The notes beneath the pieces are model-generated. The model saw only the letters and a list, made by a program, of their open reading frames with translations. It was not told where the DNA came from and searched no databases. A stretch of DNA of 64,000 bases, from the NCBI RefSeq assembly GCF_022458985.1, contig NC_061774.1, positions 11,398,616 to 11,462,615 on the forward strand, in the 5' to 3' direction. Of this stretch, positions 35,310 through 48,605 are shown one piece after another. The DNA comes from Mugil cephalus (taxonomy: Eukaryota; Chordata; Actinopteri; Mugiliformes; Mugilidae). Both the position numbers and the translations under genes were made by a program. Each line of letters begins with the position of its first letter. Position 1 is the first letter of the stretch.

Positions 35310-35525
35310 CACCAAGTCCAAAACATAAAGATAGCCAGTCAATCGCAGAGCTAATACAGAGACCGTTAGCACTCACACCTAGGGTCAATTTTGAATCACT
35401 AATTAACCTAATGAGCATGTCTTTAAAATAGTCGGAAAAAACACACAGAAAGGCCAGAGGCGGACTCAAACCCGGACATTCTCGCTGGGAAGCATCACTG
35501 CTAACCACAGAGCTCGTAGCAGGCT
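35310..35525 (-). repeat. Dispersed teleost repeat fragment, same family as 14943-15080
   Basis: In minus orientation relative to the 14.9 kb copy. Recognisable words are tcacacctagggtcaatttt, attaacctaatgagcatgtc, cacacagaaaggccagaggc, and tcactgctaaccac near the end. A short local duplication (ggccccaagtaaagac) precedes it at 35250-35296. Confidence 0.65.
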
Positions 35526-35529
35526 GAGA

Positions 35530-37360
35530 GCTATGAGTCAATCACCGTGATCTCCCTAAAGGATGCACTCTTCCACTGGTTCAACTGATTCAATTGAAGG
35601 GGCCAAACTACTGTCTCTCTTATTACTCTGCTCACTTGACTTTGCTTACGTTTCGTTGTTCCTACAGGAGCCACTTATGTACCAGGATTAGGACGAAGAG
35701 GCTCTTCACATATTTTATGTATCAACAAGTCAGCAAACTTGCAATCAGCAAGTTTCCATGCTGTCTGCCATCAAACACAACAAGAGTCTCTGTAGAGGTT
35801 TAACAACTTAGTCTGCTTATTGTACTTCTACAGAGAGTAAGATTTGATGAAACTCTTCAGTGTAATGTTCAAATAATCAATAAAATCATTTTAGAAACTA
35901 TAAATTTTAAGTTTATGTAGTTTAATGCTACATTCTTTGTGTGCTCCCCCAGAGCCTCTACAATTTCTCCTATAAAAAAAGATTTCAAAGCCAAGTTGTA
36001 TGAAAAATTGCCCAATAAACATCTCTTTTTGACATTTAGTAATTATTTGGGAGATTTCCCTCTGATGCCCATCTCACCATTTTGGTAGCGCTTCAACTAC
36101 TGACAGTCTTACAAGCAATAGGGGCATTGCTTCTCATCTCAAAGTCTCACTGTTTCCTTGGATAGTCAGTGTTTCCACACTGAATGATTTATTCAGATAG
36201 TGCAAGGATCGCCTCATCTCTCTGTTTGGCCTTTCTCTTCCCTTTGGTGAGTTATCAAAAGCAGAGGTTCGCTGCCCCCGGGGCTCAGGTTTTCTCATGC
36301 TGGACAATGGATGCCGGCCAGTGCAACGGTGCTGCAAATGACGTTCATCAATTATGAATGTGATAGGTCAGTTGTCACACTGACTGCACCACTACACTGT
36401 CCGTTACTCTATTCTGTTCTCCCTCTTCCTTCAGCATGCTCTGGCAGGGAATATATCCATTTCATCCCTTTTAAAATCTCTCTGCCTTTTTATTTCCTTT
36501 CTGGGCTCTCTGACGTAAGGGTGTGAGTCTCGGTTCATCCCTTTTCAAACAACACGTGTCTGGTGAACGTCAGTAAACACGCCAACGACACGCAGACATC
36601 GAAGCACGCCAACTCATAGCTAACACGCAGGCTTGGCCAAGACAAGCATAAGCATGTGGGGGAGACTGTGATCGGGAGAGAGACGTGCTGCAGTGGTAGG
36701 GGATCAGACAAAGACTTAGTGACAGCAAATAAAAGACGAGCGAACACATAAAAGAGAAGAAGAGGGAACTAAAACAAGGCAGAGAGTTGTGGGAGAATGC
36801 GTGGGTTATGCATTATCAAAGTGTGACGGCTTCAGAGAAATACTTTCTGCTAATGGCTTGGTTGTGTTCCTGCACCGGAAAAGGACTGAATATGTCCCAT
36901 GACCACCCAGGCTGCTACATTCAGACACGGAGGGCAAACGCCTACAGTTCCGCCACAGAAAAGGAGCTCAGAAACGTGGGAAGGGGTAACCAAAATTGGT
37001 CACGATAAAAGTTTTTGATGTGCATTTCAGCAGGTGGCATGAAAAACTGAGCGGGGATGCCCAATGCCATTATCTCCACAACTCAGTGAAAGTATGAGTC
37101 ACTGTTAATATAATTTTACATAACATAAGCTTAAAAATGTTTGTAAAATATGTATGTACTATTCTTTGACTAGGCCAATGTCTATATGCACAGTTGAAAA
37201 GTACATATGTTGTAATTGCCTGTAGGTAAATTTCTGACTGGGGATTTTTTTCATTAATTATAGCATTAAGGGAAACATGAAAGTTTCAGAAACCAATGAA
37301 TTGAGTTATTGAGCTACACATAGACATAGACGGTAGAAATGTTGCGGGGAAAAAAGCATA
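35530..37360. other. Spacer, nothing recognised
   Basis: Unique-looking AT-rich sequence. Frames are short and show no family resemblance. No RNA gene was recognised. Confidence 0.45.
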
Positions 37361-39745
37361 TATCTCACAGCACCCTAATCTTGAATCAAGGCTTTCATTC
37401 ATATTTAACATTTTCACATTAAAATCACAGTGAATTAATAAATTCATATGACCCTAACCAATAGACCCGTTTACGGTTTGTAAACAATGTGATGTTTTTT
37501 GAGGGGCGATGCTTAACTGATTGAAGACTTCTCAAATACTGTAGCTTGTGGTTAGCATATTTCAATGGACTGTATTGGCAAGAATGGGCGAGGGAAACGC
37601 ATATTTTAGAGAATATACTAATAGACTCACTCCTTCAGACCGTGAGTGTCATTTTAAAAAGTTGACTATAATGGGACTACTAATGGGACTGTATTTCTAC
37701 ACTCTCACTCACCGGATTTGATCAAAGGAGGACACCAAGGGGATGAAGTCTGGTCTGTCTTTATCAATTGAGGCCTCTCTAACAAAGATATTACAAGAGG
37801 TAAGTTGAAAAACTGTGGAGGGTAACGTAGCAAATGTAACTTCTGCTTCAACTAACGTTGCGTTACCTAGCGGTTAGTATTAGAATTAACATGTAACAAG
37901 AATCCTAAATAAGCATTAATTTAAGTAATTTCAGTCATGATTTAGTCTAACCTTTAACATTTTGTTAGATCCCCGAACAGGTAACAGGTAAAACAGCTTC
38001 TCCGTTTATATAGGGTTATGGCTTCAGGTCAGCAGAGTATTACTCCAACCGAACTCAGTGATAGCACTACTCAAGCTGTAGGCCATCTGTATCCTGTTTT
38101 TCTTACTCTGCTCCTGATTTCACGACCATTGGTTACATTGTTTCAACTAGCATTCGTCTTACATTCTGTGTATAATAATCACTTCACTGAAAATCAACAG
38201 GTTTAATCAGAATCATTCTTCAATCATAGTATTATATTCTTATTCGAAGTCCCGATCATACACTTAGTACCGTGTTCTTAAGCTGTTGGTCGGCTGAGAT
38301 CTCAACTCACTTGACAATTTCCAGACTGAAACTGATAATGCATTACATATTAACCTGACGTGTGTGCACGTTGCTGATTGTCTCACTCCAATCCTTTCTT
38401 TTAAAACTTCAAGTTAGTATTTTTGATTTTTTGGTTTTGGCACCAAAAAATACAGCAATGGTTCATGGTTGAAAGTGACAGTGTTTGTCTCAAGCTTCCC
38501 TCTGTTTTGCCTCCAGTTAACATTGTGACGTCACAGTAACGTAGGTCATAAAGGGATCTATAAGGCTTTCATTCATATTTTTCATTTCCACACTAAATTA
38601 ACCAATTCGTATGAACATAACTAATGGCAGGATTGTAGGTAGGTAAATACAGTAAATACACAGCCCAATTACTTGACTTTGCAAACTTTTGACATCTGTT
38701 TCTCAAAATTTAAACCAAGTAATTAAACATTATCAAATAACATGTTGTGTGTTTAATCAGCATATACAATGTGTAAAAGTTGATTTTTTTTTTTTTTATT
38801 AAGATGTGTTTCAGGCTTTTTCTTGGCCCAGAACTGTTGCCAGGCAACCAGCTCCAGGAAAAGACTGGACCTGGCCAAAGCAGTCGTATAAGCCTTTAAT
38901 TTTTCACACTTCTGTGTTTGTATTTATCGCTCTGGTAAAAAAACAAAAAAAAGAAAGAAAGAAGAGAAAAGTGTTGAGTAGTGAGCATAAAATGTGCTCT
39001 TTCTTGTTTCTTCTGAACTGAACCAGGCTGACTATTCCTATTTTTCATCCTTGAGCTAAGCTATGCTAAATTGCTATCTCCGCACTGAGAGTCATATGAG
39101 AGTAGTGTTAATCTTTCTACACTCTGTGCAAGCCGCCCAATTGAACCTCCCCAAGGTTTACAGTTTGTGTGTTTTGTTAGCATGTGCATGTGTCCCGTGC
39201 ACTTGCAAACAGAAGCATAAGTGTGTGCATCATTGTCGACATTATCATTAACACGGTGAGAATTAATCTGTTGAGGGGGTGTGTGCTGATTCCGGGACAC
39301 ATCGTCACATTTTCATCCTGGTGTGCTCCCCATTCTGCCTCCTCCCTGAATCACACCCCAGCATCCCCCTCCCCTTCGGACCCTTTGAACCCACGCATAC
39401 ACACAAATGTCTCGACAGATTGTGCATTCATCTCACTGCATAAGATGGCCCAATATAGCTGCTTTCTGCACATGGCGAGAGTGGGGGGTGTTGGGGGGTG
39501 AGTAGTTGAGGTGAATGACCTCCAGCTCACACATAGTCACAGTATTACTTCAACCACACACATTTGGACATGCACACTCACAGACAGGCAACAAAAATAA
39601 TCTCTCCAGTCAGTGTGTGTATGTCCTTCAAGTAGTTATGTTCATATGAGTTTATAAATTCAGTGTGACAATGAAAAATATGAATGAAAGCCTTGTTGAT
39701 TTGAGATTAGGTGTGAGATTTTTGCTTGGCTACAAAGTTTGTGCT
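37340..39745. repeat. Composite repeat bounded by ~100 bp inverted segments
   Basis: The segment 37365-37465 (ctcacagcaccctaatcttg... aaggctttcattcatatt... aattcatatga) returns as its reverse complement at about 39643-39745 (tcatatgagtttataaattc... tatgaatgaaagccttg... gagattaggtgtgag). A third, direct copy lies at 38565-38630. The bounded interval is 2.3 kb and includes the dispersed element at 37480-38560. It has no coding capacity. Confidence 0.6.
37480..38560 (+). repeat. Dispersed ~1 kb element, copy A
   Basis: It shares its full length with 55775-56655: starts near gatgttttttgaggggcg, passes acgcatattttagagaatat and gtaacgtagcaaatgtaact, and ends with ccctctgttttgcctccag and gtgacgtcac. 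Non-coding. It contains the CRE-like palindrome gtgacgtcac at the right end. Confidence 0.75.
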
Positions 39746-39859
39746 TATGTGCTGTGAGGTAACTCACTAACTTTTGAGTCTTTCGTATTTTCTTTCGTGT
39801 CATAATTAATGAATAAATTCACCAGCAAAACAACAAAGACATTCTCAGTCACTTCTGTT

Positions 39860-41549
39860 TGATATTTTCTTTTATTAATTTAATAAATTCAAAACACTTT
39901 TCTAACATTCGTTTTTCATTGAAAAATACAGAATCTAACAACATCACAGTATCGCTCATGTTCTGTTCAGAAACTCACAGTCATGGTTGGTGTTGGGTTC
40001 AGTTTTAACATATGGGACACATGGCCTCCATGAATAACCAATGATATTTAGGTTGGATTGACATTGTGTTGATCAGATTGCTGAGTAACATCCTAACATT
40101 TTGCACACATCTGAGTTACAGCCACAATATGGGAGACATTTTATGACCATAAAAATACAGATATCATTGACACCAGATAAAATAAATCCAAAGCACTTAC
40201 AACTAATAGAGCGTAGACACAGTATCGGGTCTTTGAGACATGCAACTTCATTCCTGCACAAAGGACTTTTTCAACTTTCACTCTAGTTTAGAAAAAGACA
40301 ACACTTCATAGTGCACAGGCATTCACACACATGCACACACACTAAGATCTGGCCACAACAGCAGGTCTTAGTGTAATGAAACGTGAACCAACAGGAGGCT
40401 TTAAACAACACAAAGAGCTGTGTAGGACTCGAGCCCGGTGTTATTTTATACCTTGTTCTGTATCCATTCGTACAGCCAGACTAACTGTTTAGCTTTGTAA
40501 GTAAAAGAGGCAAACACACTTGCACAGGTACAGGTCGTGTCTTCTGGATTAGGATCCGCGACAGTTAACTTGTGCTCACGGCAAAAAAAAAAAGGAAAAC
40601 AAACAAAAATATCTGTATCTGGAGAAATTTCCATTTTTACTCCAAAGAGTAAAAGAAAAAGAGCTTTGATATGTTGGATCTCATCAATATGTTCTGATTT
40701 TTATTTTTGGGGTCTGCCTGAGTTGGGAAGGGACAAGAGTGGAAGAAGTAAAAAGAAGCTCCCACATTTAATTAGTTTGCCTTCTATTTACGACCTAAAT
40801 AACTCTATCACCACAAGCAGCATCGTACTAAAAGTAAAAGTACAAATCCAACTAGTCTAAAATACAGTGTGCATTAGGTCTATATACAGGTGTGTGGTAT
40901 GTACATGATGGTGGTGTTGCTGGCGTTTCTGGGCTCACGTGAGACGGTCTTCTTCCTTTATGCCTTTAGACTAACGTCTAAGAATATATTGTTACTATTC
41001 CTCCCTCATCTCTCTTCATGCGTCTTGATCCACATTATTCTCCCATTATTCTAGTACCAAATAGCCATTAATCACGAGTTTTATCAATGATGAAGCTGAA
41101 AAATATTGTTGGATAATGTCAGTGGTGGTGTTTGAATGAATGGTGATCACTAGTTTATATAGAAAATAGCTGTAGATGAAACACAACGCCTGCGTTGGTT
41201 ACACCTGTCTTATTTAAAAACAAGTAAACTCATCTGAAGATCCCGCCAGCTAAATTGGCAGGTTTCTGCCTTTGTATTGTTTCTGTCAGCGCTCCCATGA
41301 TGTGTTCACTGCTCTTTAAAAAGCCTGAACAACTAACAGCGGCCACTCCAACATTAAGACCTTGTTCTGCCCAACTCAACTGACAGTTCCCTGCTGCCTC
41401 ACCTGTCTCCTGTGTCAGTGTAGCGCCCCCTGCATTTTGAGGAGGAGACTGAAAGACTGAAAAATCAAGATCCAGGTTTTTGTTAGGATTGGAAAGAGCA
41501 GGAGGAGAAATCAGAGGTGGAGGTTGGAGGTTGGGGAGGAGAAAGGAGT
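39860..41549 (-). other. rtn4rl2: Presumed 3' UTR of rtn4rl2
   Basis: It lies downstream of the rtn4rl2 stop and contains no protein-like frame. Minus-strand AATAAA signals occur at 40700-40705 and 39871-39876. Which one is used cannot be told, so the extent is inference. Confidence 0.4.
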
Positions 41550-44500
41550 TCAGCTAAAAAGGAAGTGGAGGCAGAATGTGACTATGGAGAGGAAGAGGGG
41601 GAGGAGACGGGATGGGGTGATGGTTAAGGAGGACGAGGGGAAGGCAGAGTTGTCATAGTTTGGAGGACACTCGGGCTCAAAGCAGAGGATGGAGGAGTCT
41701 TCATTGCCGTAGTTGGCCCAGTATTCTTCTGGCTCCAGCTTAGGCAGCGCCGCCTCATCCGCAGACAGTTCATACTTGGTTTCAGCGGGGGCTTTGGGGA
41801 GGTACTGAGGCTTGACGGCAGTGAAGGGGAAGGCCTTCACTGTCTCTGAGCTCTTCTGGTATGAGGCCTTGGATGAAGATGCGGGCTTGTGCTTGGAGAA
41901 CCACCAGCGGGTCTTGGTGCTGAAGGTGGTTGTGGTGGTACCAGCCAGGGAGCCGGGGTCAGGAAGAGGGCAGAGAGCGAAGTCCATTTCCCGGAGGAAT
42001 CTGAGGTCCTGGCCGCGACGCTGGGATGGGGACGTGCACACGAGCTCTGAAGAGGAGATACGGGCTTTGCGGAACCACTCCCACAGGGGAAGGGCCTCAC
42101 AGCCGCAGGACCAGGGGTTACCATTGAGACGGAGGAACTGGATGCCCTGGGTGTCTTTCATGGCCTGGCCTGGCAGCTCGGACAGGGAGTTGTTGAACAG
42201 GTAAAGGATGGTCAGGCGGCCCAGATCGCGGAAAGCCCGACGGTTGACCTGCTTGATGCGGTTGTCATGGAGAAGGAGGCGGTCCAGGTTGACCAGGCCT
42301 CTGAACACATTCTCAGACAGGGCACGGATCCGATTTCCATGCAGGAACAGATGGGTGAGGTTGACCAGATCTGAGAACAGGTCATCCTGCAGGAAGTGGA
42401 GTTGATTTTCCTGCAACAAAGTCAAAATACAAGATTTAGTGCTATGAGGGAGGAACAGAGCTCAGCAGTGAACTGCGTTGCTCAGAGCTGCAATAACTGT
42501 GGGATCTGTTTACTTCCATTCACTGAAAAGGCATCTTGGCAGGGGGGTTGTTGTCTGACTCATTTTGGCCGCTGACAGTACCTAGTTTTTGTGGCAATAC
42601 CGAAAAACTACATAAACATTATATTACTCTGCACTAAACTTTCTCATTTGGCTGAAGGTCTAGTTAATGAGAAGACACTGAAACCTCTTCTTGGTCTTCT
42701 TTTATAGTTCGTGCTATGCTTGCTGCTTGGTTTTATTTTGATTCATTTAGTTTGCAGTCAGAATAGCTGTCAGGGTCTGTGTGGGTGCACATATTATACA
42801 CTCACTTACGTGTGCATAGAGAATTTTGCAACCACTCACATTGCCAACACTATTCTGTGAAGCTATTTCCCTTGTTTTTGTGTAATAAAATGAGGGTTAC
42901 ACAAATTTTGGTTTTGAATATTGGCATTCTGCAGAGGAGTTGCTACTTGTTTTCTCGGTGTATGACGCGTTGATGAGGAACTCCCTGAACGTCCTTATAT
43001 GTACTTTCTTCAACATGAGCAGCACGAGTACAAATCAAGTGTGTGTGTGGGTGTCCAGCCTGGATGTGGGCAATAGTTAAATCATGGATGTGTCAAAATG
43101 TGTATGCTGCAGCAGGCATCATGTATAAATTCATGACTAGTCTACGTCTATCTGCGCATTTACTGTGAATCTTTAAGCTGTGTGCGTGGATGTACCTGCA
43201 GGTAGAGAAATTGCAGGCTGTACAGCTTGTGGAAGAGGTCATGGGGGAGAGCGGCCAGCTTGCAACGATGCATGTGCAGGCTCTGCAGTTTCTCCAAGCC
43301 CCTGAAGGCCCCACCTTCCAGGTGCCGCAGCGAGGGATTATCACCTAGATCCAGCTCCTCCAGTATCCTGAGGTTACTGAAGGCTCCAGCCTCAATCCAT
43401 GTGATATTGTTGCCATACAGCCACAGCACCTGAGAAGGCATTCAAAGAAACAGAAATAGGGGAAAATTATAAAGAGAAATAAAGATGTAATGTACATTTT
43501 CAAATACTGTTAAGAAACTGAACTGAGACCCCCCCCCCCCACACACACAGAGATACTGTCATTCTCACCTGTGTTTCAAAGCCAAAAGAGTCTGCGCGAA
43601 GCTCTGTGATACGGTTGTTCTGAAGGAAAACACGTTGTGAGTCATAGGGTACACCGGCCGGCACTATGGTCAGGTTCTGAGACTGGCAGCTGACCGTCAT
43701 GGGCGTAGGGTAACACACACACAGTCTAGGGCACGCTGTCACCCCGCCTGGCTTCACCACCACCAGCCAAAGAATCAGCCACAGAGATAATCCACCTGCA
43801 GAGAGGGAGAGGGAAAGAAAAGGTTGATTACTTTTCCTGAATAGAAACAGACCACTGACCCCTTAAGTTCAGATTAGCAGCAGTTGGTCCTGCTTTGGAA
43901 ACTGTGCACATTGTGTAAGAGGGATAGACAAAGAAAGAGTGGCCAAGTTCAGCCCGAGACACGCTCTGCTCTTCTTTTCTGTCCGTCAAACCTGTTGCTA
44001 TTGTCTGTGATTCTTTTTAGCACTGCTCTGCTCTCACCCGAGACTTGTTGATGGCCCCCTGAAATTGGGCCTCATATATGATTCACCAGCTTACATTTAA
44101 AAAAAATCATTCACCCATTCGTTTCCACCAGATCACCTTACATAGGTATCAGCAGCTGTTGTGACATGCTTACCTAACGCTGGATTTCAGAAGTTTAGAA
44201 CAGAAACATCCCCACAGATCAAAAATACAGACAAAAAACAGAAACCACGCGTGGCTAATTGCATTACATTGACCCCATTTCCTAATTCTCGGGATCGTTA
44301 CAACAAAAGGATGTTTCCGCTGAGAGGTTTTAAAGGCAGAGGGCACGCGTAAAACCAGTGACCTGACCCGGATCAGTTTCAGTTCTCATCAATAATTCCT
44401 GGGCTTCTTGGCAAAGCTCGGATGACGGTACACAAAAGTGGCCACCGCGGGAAAAGTACATGCATTAAATAATCATGACGTTCCCATTCATCACTTGTGC

Positions 44501-45263
44501 GCAAGATTTTCCAGCCTCTCACCCTCTGACCTTTTAACAGGTTGGTCTATTAGCTGTGCTCGACGCTGGGGAACTGTCGTAGTTAAGACTTTAATTAAGA
44601 CTTTTCTGGAGTCTCATTTAACCCTAAATGCGATGCAGGGTAAAACAATAAAGTTAAAAAAGTCGGTGTGTGCACAAGTCATGTCTATGACCCCCCACGG
44701 GGAAAGGGTACATTGTGAGATTTAAATAAGCAAGTTCTGTTAAACTTTAAGTCCGTGGCAAAACATATACCCCTACACTGATCACGTGTTGTAAATTGCC
44801 TTTTTTATACAGATACTATCTCGTAAATTCACATTTAAATTAAATTTCTTATTCAACTGTCACAGTGAAATGTAGACTATCCAAAATGTGCTCACTTCTG
44901 ACATCTACCTGATACGAGGCCAACCTATTAACTTTTAACTTAAAACAGATACACACATTAAACATTTAAATTCAAGTGGAACAATCTTCGTCAGGAGTTG
45001 TAAGTTAATTAAAATGCTGCCAAACCACGTCTGCGTAAAAGCGTAATAAAATACAACCTTTTTTCAAAGACGCAGAAGGCTGCTAAAATACAGAAAAAAA
45101 ATAAAATTTTGAACGAGACTTGATTATTAAATCTGAGCAATTTGTAAGTTTAGCGAGTTACAAACTGATGCAAGGAAACTAAAATCAAACACATGCATTC
45201 GAGCAGCAGGTGCACGACGGCGAAGAACTTACCCTTAAAGTTGCGGGCTCCGGAGCCCCTCAT
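41550..45263 (-). CDS. rtn4rl2: Reticulon-4 receptor-like 2 (Nogo receptor family, GPI-anchored LRR protein)
   Basis: This is a neuronal cell-surface LRR receptor; in mammals RTN4RL2 (NgR2) binds myelin-associated glycoprotein. Coding exons 45233-45263, 43569-43795, 43196-43429 and 41550-42410 total 1353 nt and 450 residues (human RTN4RL2 420). Exon one codes only MRGSGARNFK; the signal peptide core (LSLWLILWLVVV) begins exon two. Then come a Cys-rich LRR N-cap (CPRLCVCYPTPMTVSC), about eight LRRs (LEELDLGDN, LTHLFLHGN, LDRLLLHDN, LTILYLFNN), a C-cap starting NPWSCGC, a Lys/Ser-rich linker, EEYWANYGNED, and a hydrophobic tail ending LFS, as expected for GPI attachment. The EEYWxxYGxED segment and adjacency to slc43a3 favour RTN4RL2 over RTN4R and RTN4RL1, although CYPTPMTVSC is NgR3-like. 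The 1.4 kb first intron separates the start from the rest. Confidence 0.92.
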
Positions 45264-48200
45264 GGTACAACGAGTCTGCATCTCGAACCAAAGCCGAAAG
45301 CGAGTTAGCCTGCGCGGCGTGGAAGTGCCTGCTTGCTGCTATCTCTGCTGGGATTCAGCTCTGGTGTGACCGAGTCGCTGCTGCTTCAGGCAGTGACGCT
45401 CTGGATTCCCGGGGACCTGTTTATACTCGCGGCCGGTCTTCGCCCACATCGTGGGCAGCGGAGGATCTTCTCCACGTCAGCCCGAGAGGAGGGGTGAGAG
45501 TCACCGGAGGAAGCGACAAGAAAGGCAGAGCGGGCTTTGTCATTGTCCTCTCGGTGGTTACGCACCACTGTCTGTCAAAAGAAACTATTTTGGATTATTA
45601 CATATCTTACTGAGGTAATTAAAGACGCAGTAAGAACATCACATTTATTTTTTTGTTAAAATATTGTTGAACTTGTGTAAAGTAACCAAAACCTTGCCAC
45701 TCTTTTAAGATAAATTTGGTCCAACTAATACCATGACACTGTCCATCATTTAAGATGTGGGAGGAATGCAGATGATGAAAGATAGAGGTAGGGTAGGTGA
45801 AAGTTTTTTTGGTGACAACAAACTAATTAACCCCTCGTGGGGGTGGATTGGGGATATTTTACTGCAGGATTCTTGCTTATTAGAAGTGTTTGTGTTTGTG
45901 TGACCCAAGGGCACCCGTGGCACATGCGCTCACGGGGGGGTCGGAGGAGGACAGGAGGTGGGAAAACTCATTTGGCATTAAAGCCAAAATATCATTTCTG
46001 TACATCAGCGTGGGACAGTTTGGGCAGAAGCCGAGAGCCGCCCACGGTGCAGAACAGAGCAGATGAAGTTGAAAGGGAAACCCAGCGGTGGAGCGAAATG
46101 ATTTAGCACAGCATATGGACCGGCTAGATTGGCGTGATAGAGAAAAAAAAATGACATAACACTGACAAATTTTAGAGGCACAGCGCATTCTGCACACGAA
46201 GTTACATTTGTCACAAAACAACCCCTCCTTTTAATGGCACTCTGAGTAAAGCTGCAGCCAGTTATTCATGCTCTGTTAGACAGGATGAACACAACCTTTC
46301 CTTTGTGGTGTCATCTCGCTATATCATCGTCGAGGACGTCGGGTGCCGATCTGGCTAAATAAGCCAATTTGGCTGCAATCCAAATTATTATTATTATTAT
46401 TATTATTTTGGAGAATGTGGTGCAGCATGTGGGCGGGACGAGTGGGATGAGACGGGACACAGAGGCCTTATGCATATGAAATAAAAACGTGTCAGGGCAG
46501 GGGTGGGTCGGCTTTACTCACTAGTGAGTCCTGCCTTCAGGACACGGGTCAACGCCAGGTCCAACATGATGCACATCATCTGTTCCCAAGAGAACACACA
46601 CACTCATCAAAAGCTGCTCCGGGTCATCTGTAACTCCAAGCTGTGAGCGCGGCGCAGGGAGAAAAAAGAAAAAGTTACGGGTCTGGTATCACACTATTTC
46701 TTGGCTGCGGTGAAGTGACTGGGGGAGGCAGACAGCTCACCACCAAGCAGGCATCAGTGGCCTCCGTGGGGGGCTGTGGAACAGATAAGGTTGGTGTGGC
46801 GTGTGCTGTTGTCTGTACAGCCATCTTTCTGAGGACCAGTTTGAGTTTTACACCCTCGGGATTAGGGCATTGAGGTTCTCACTTCTTTATAAGGATGTTT
46901 GAGGGCTAAGACTTGGTTTCAGCCTAAAGGTTACAGTTGGGTTGAGGTTAGGCACTTAGATGAGATGGGGTGAAGGAATGGCCTCACAAAGGTTGCCATA
47001 CAAATGTGTGTCCACAAGACTATTAATCAGGATGGCACCGCTCCTCCTGTTTGTGATTGCACTAGGCCCTGCGCTTACCCTCCACATCTTACGCCACAAA
47101 CACAACGCATCTAATAAGCAAAAACAAATGAAATGTATAAACGTATGTAACAACAACATACACACATACACATCTCCCCTCCCTGGTCTCCTCCCATACA
47201 TCCTCTCACTTACCGGCTGTGTCCTAGTGAATCATGAATACACTGGCATTTGAACTGGTGTAAACACAGCATGTTCAAAGGATTTGTTCTGATCCTAAAA
47301 AAAAAAACGTGTTGCTGACTCCATCCATAACCCCCACTCACAAACACAAATACACACGCAAGACCTTGCGTGCAGATAGAGTGTGTGTCTCTGTCCACAC
47401 GGTCAAAAATCCGACGGGATGATCTGATGAGCGACAGTGTCTCGAATCCGCTCTCTCACAGCTTTATCGTTCTTTTATGGGTTTCAGGTTTGTTTTGTGA
47501 GAGTTTTATTGTGCAAGTGATCCTTTTAATGTGATACAGGGCGATGAAAGCGAGGTCATCACGTGTGAGATTCTTTTCAAATGCGAGCTATGAAATGCGG
47601 TGTGAAGTAGATATAAAACGTATGAATCAGACAAAATGTGGGTGTCTTCTGGGACAGTAAAGGCCTGACGAGACTTTGTTAACAAGACAATGAATCATCT
47701 GGTATTTAGTTGTAGTGTCAGGAGAGAGGTTTCTGTGTGTAAAGTTCATCACGTGTGCAGCTAATTTGCATGTACGCCTGCTCGGGATCTCAAAAGGCCA
47801 GTGAAGTTCAGCTGTGGGTTACGCAAAAAGTTGGAATCATGCATGTGAAACTCTGTGTGCCTTCTTAAAAAATAATTACATAAACTGCAGATGTGCAGCT
47901 TGTTTGCTGAATCCAGAAAAAAAGGGTAGAAAAATACACCCTATACAAGCAAAAGTATATGGACATTATGTCATTGAATGAGTCAAGTTTATTTTCGAAA
48001 AACCTCAACCATATCTCAGGAGCCTTTGCAGTCTGCACACAACATCTTATGTGTTTGGACAGCACTCACGGCTGGCGAGCGCCCCCCATTCATCCCGAAG
48101 GAGCTGGACAGGCCTGAGGTCGCTGCTCTGCGTGTAGGCTAGGTCACTCCACGCGTCACACTGGATAAATAATTTATTTTTCTGCCTTGGTTTTGTGCAC

Positions 48201-48380
48201 GACGAAATCTTTATTTTAAAGCAAGGCAAGCATAGACTGTGACACACAATATGATTCTTTCACGGCAGACATCCTGGCGTATCACAGCAGGACAAGACCA
48301 GGTGTTACTAAAATCTTTGGCAATGACACGTCACGGCGAGACAGTGCGAACGAAACGTCCCTGGAACTGGAGCAGCGAAA
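45264..48380. other. rtn4rl2 promoter side and intergenic spacer
   Basis: The first 200 bp (45264-45500) are GC- and CpG-richer and presumably hold the rtn4rl2 5' UTR and promoter. The rest holds an (att)n run at 46387-46408 and no recognisable gene. Short frames at 45837-46873 do not resemble proteins. Confidence 0.45.
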
Positions 48381-48384
48381 TCAT

Positions 48385-48605
48385 CCATTCATTATCTAGC
48401 ACTGCGTCTCCTGTAGAGGGTCGCGGAGTGCCGGAGCCTACCCCAGCTGCAGTCTGGGTAGAGGCAGACATGTCGCCAGTCTATCACAGGCGGGACTGAT
48501 ACAAAGAAGACACAATTTTGAAACCTGCATGTTTTTGGACTGGGGCGAGGAAGATGGATAATCTGGAGACACTCGGCACAGGAAGGCCACCACTGCACCA
48601 CTAAT
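48385..48605 (-). repeat. Dispersed teleost repeat fragment, related to 14943 and 35310
   Basis: Words typical of this family: attcattatctagcactgcg, agggtcgcggagtgccggag, cctaccccagctgcagtctg, gtcgccagtctatcacaggc, ending in accactgcaccac. It includes the part of the repeat missing from the other two fragments. Confidence 0.65.

Noticed and set aside
41550-45263. Assignment to rtn4r or rtn4rl1
   Set aside because: The C-terminal EEYWANYGNED segment and slc43a3 adjacency fit RTN4RL2, although some N-terminal residues are rtn4rl1-like.
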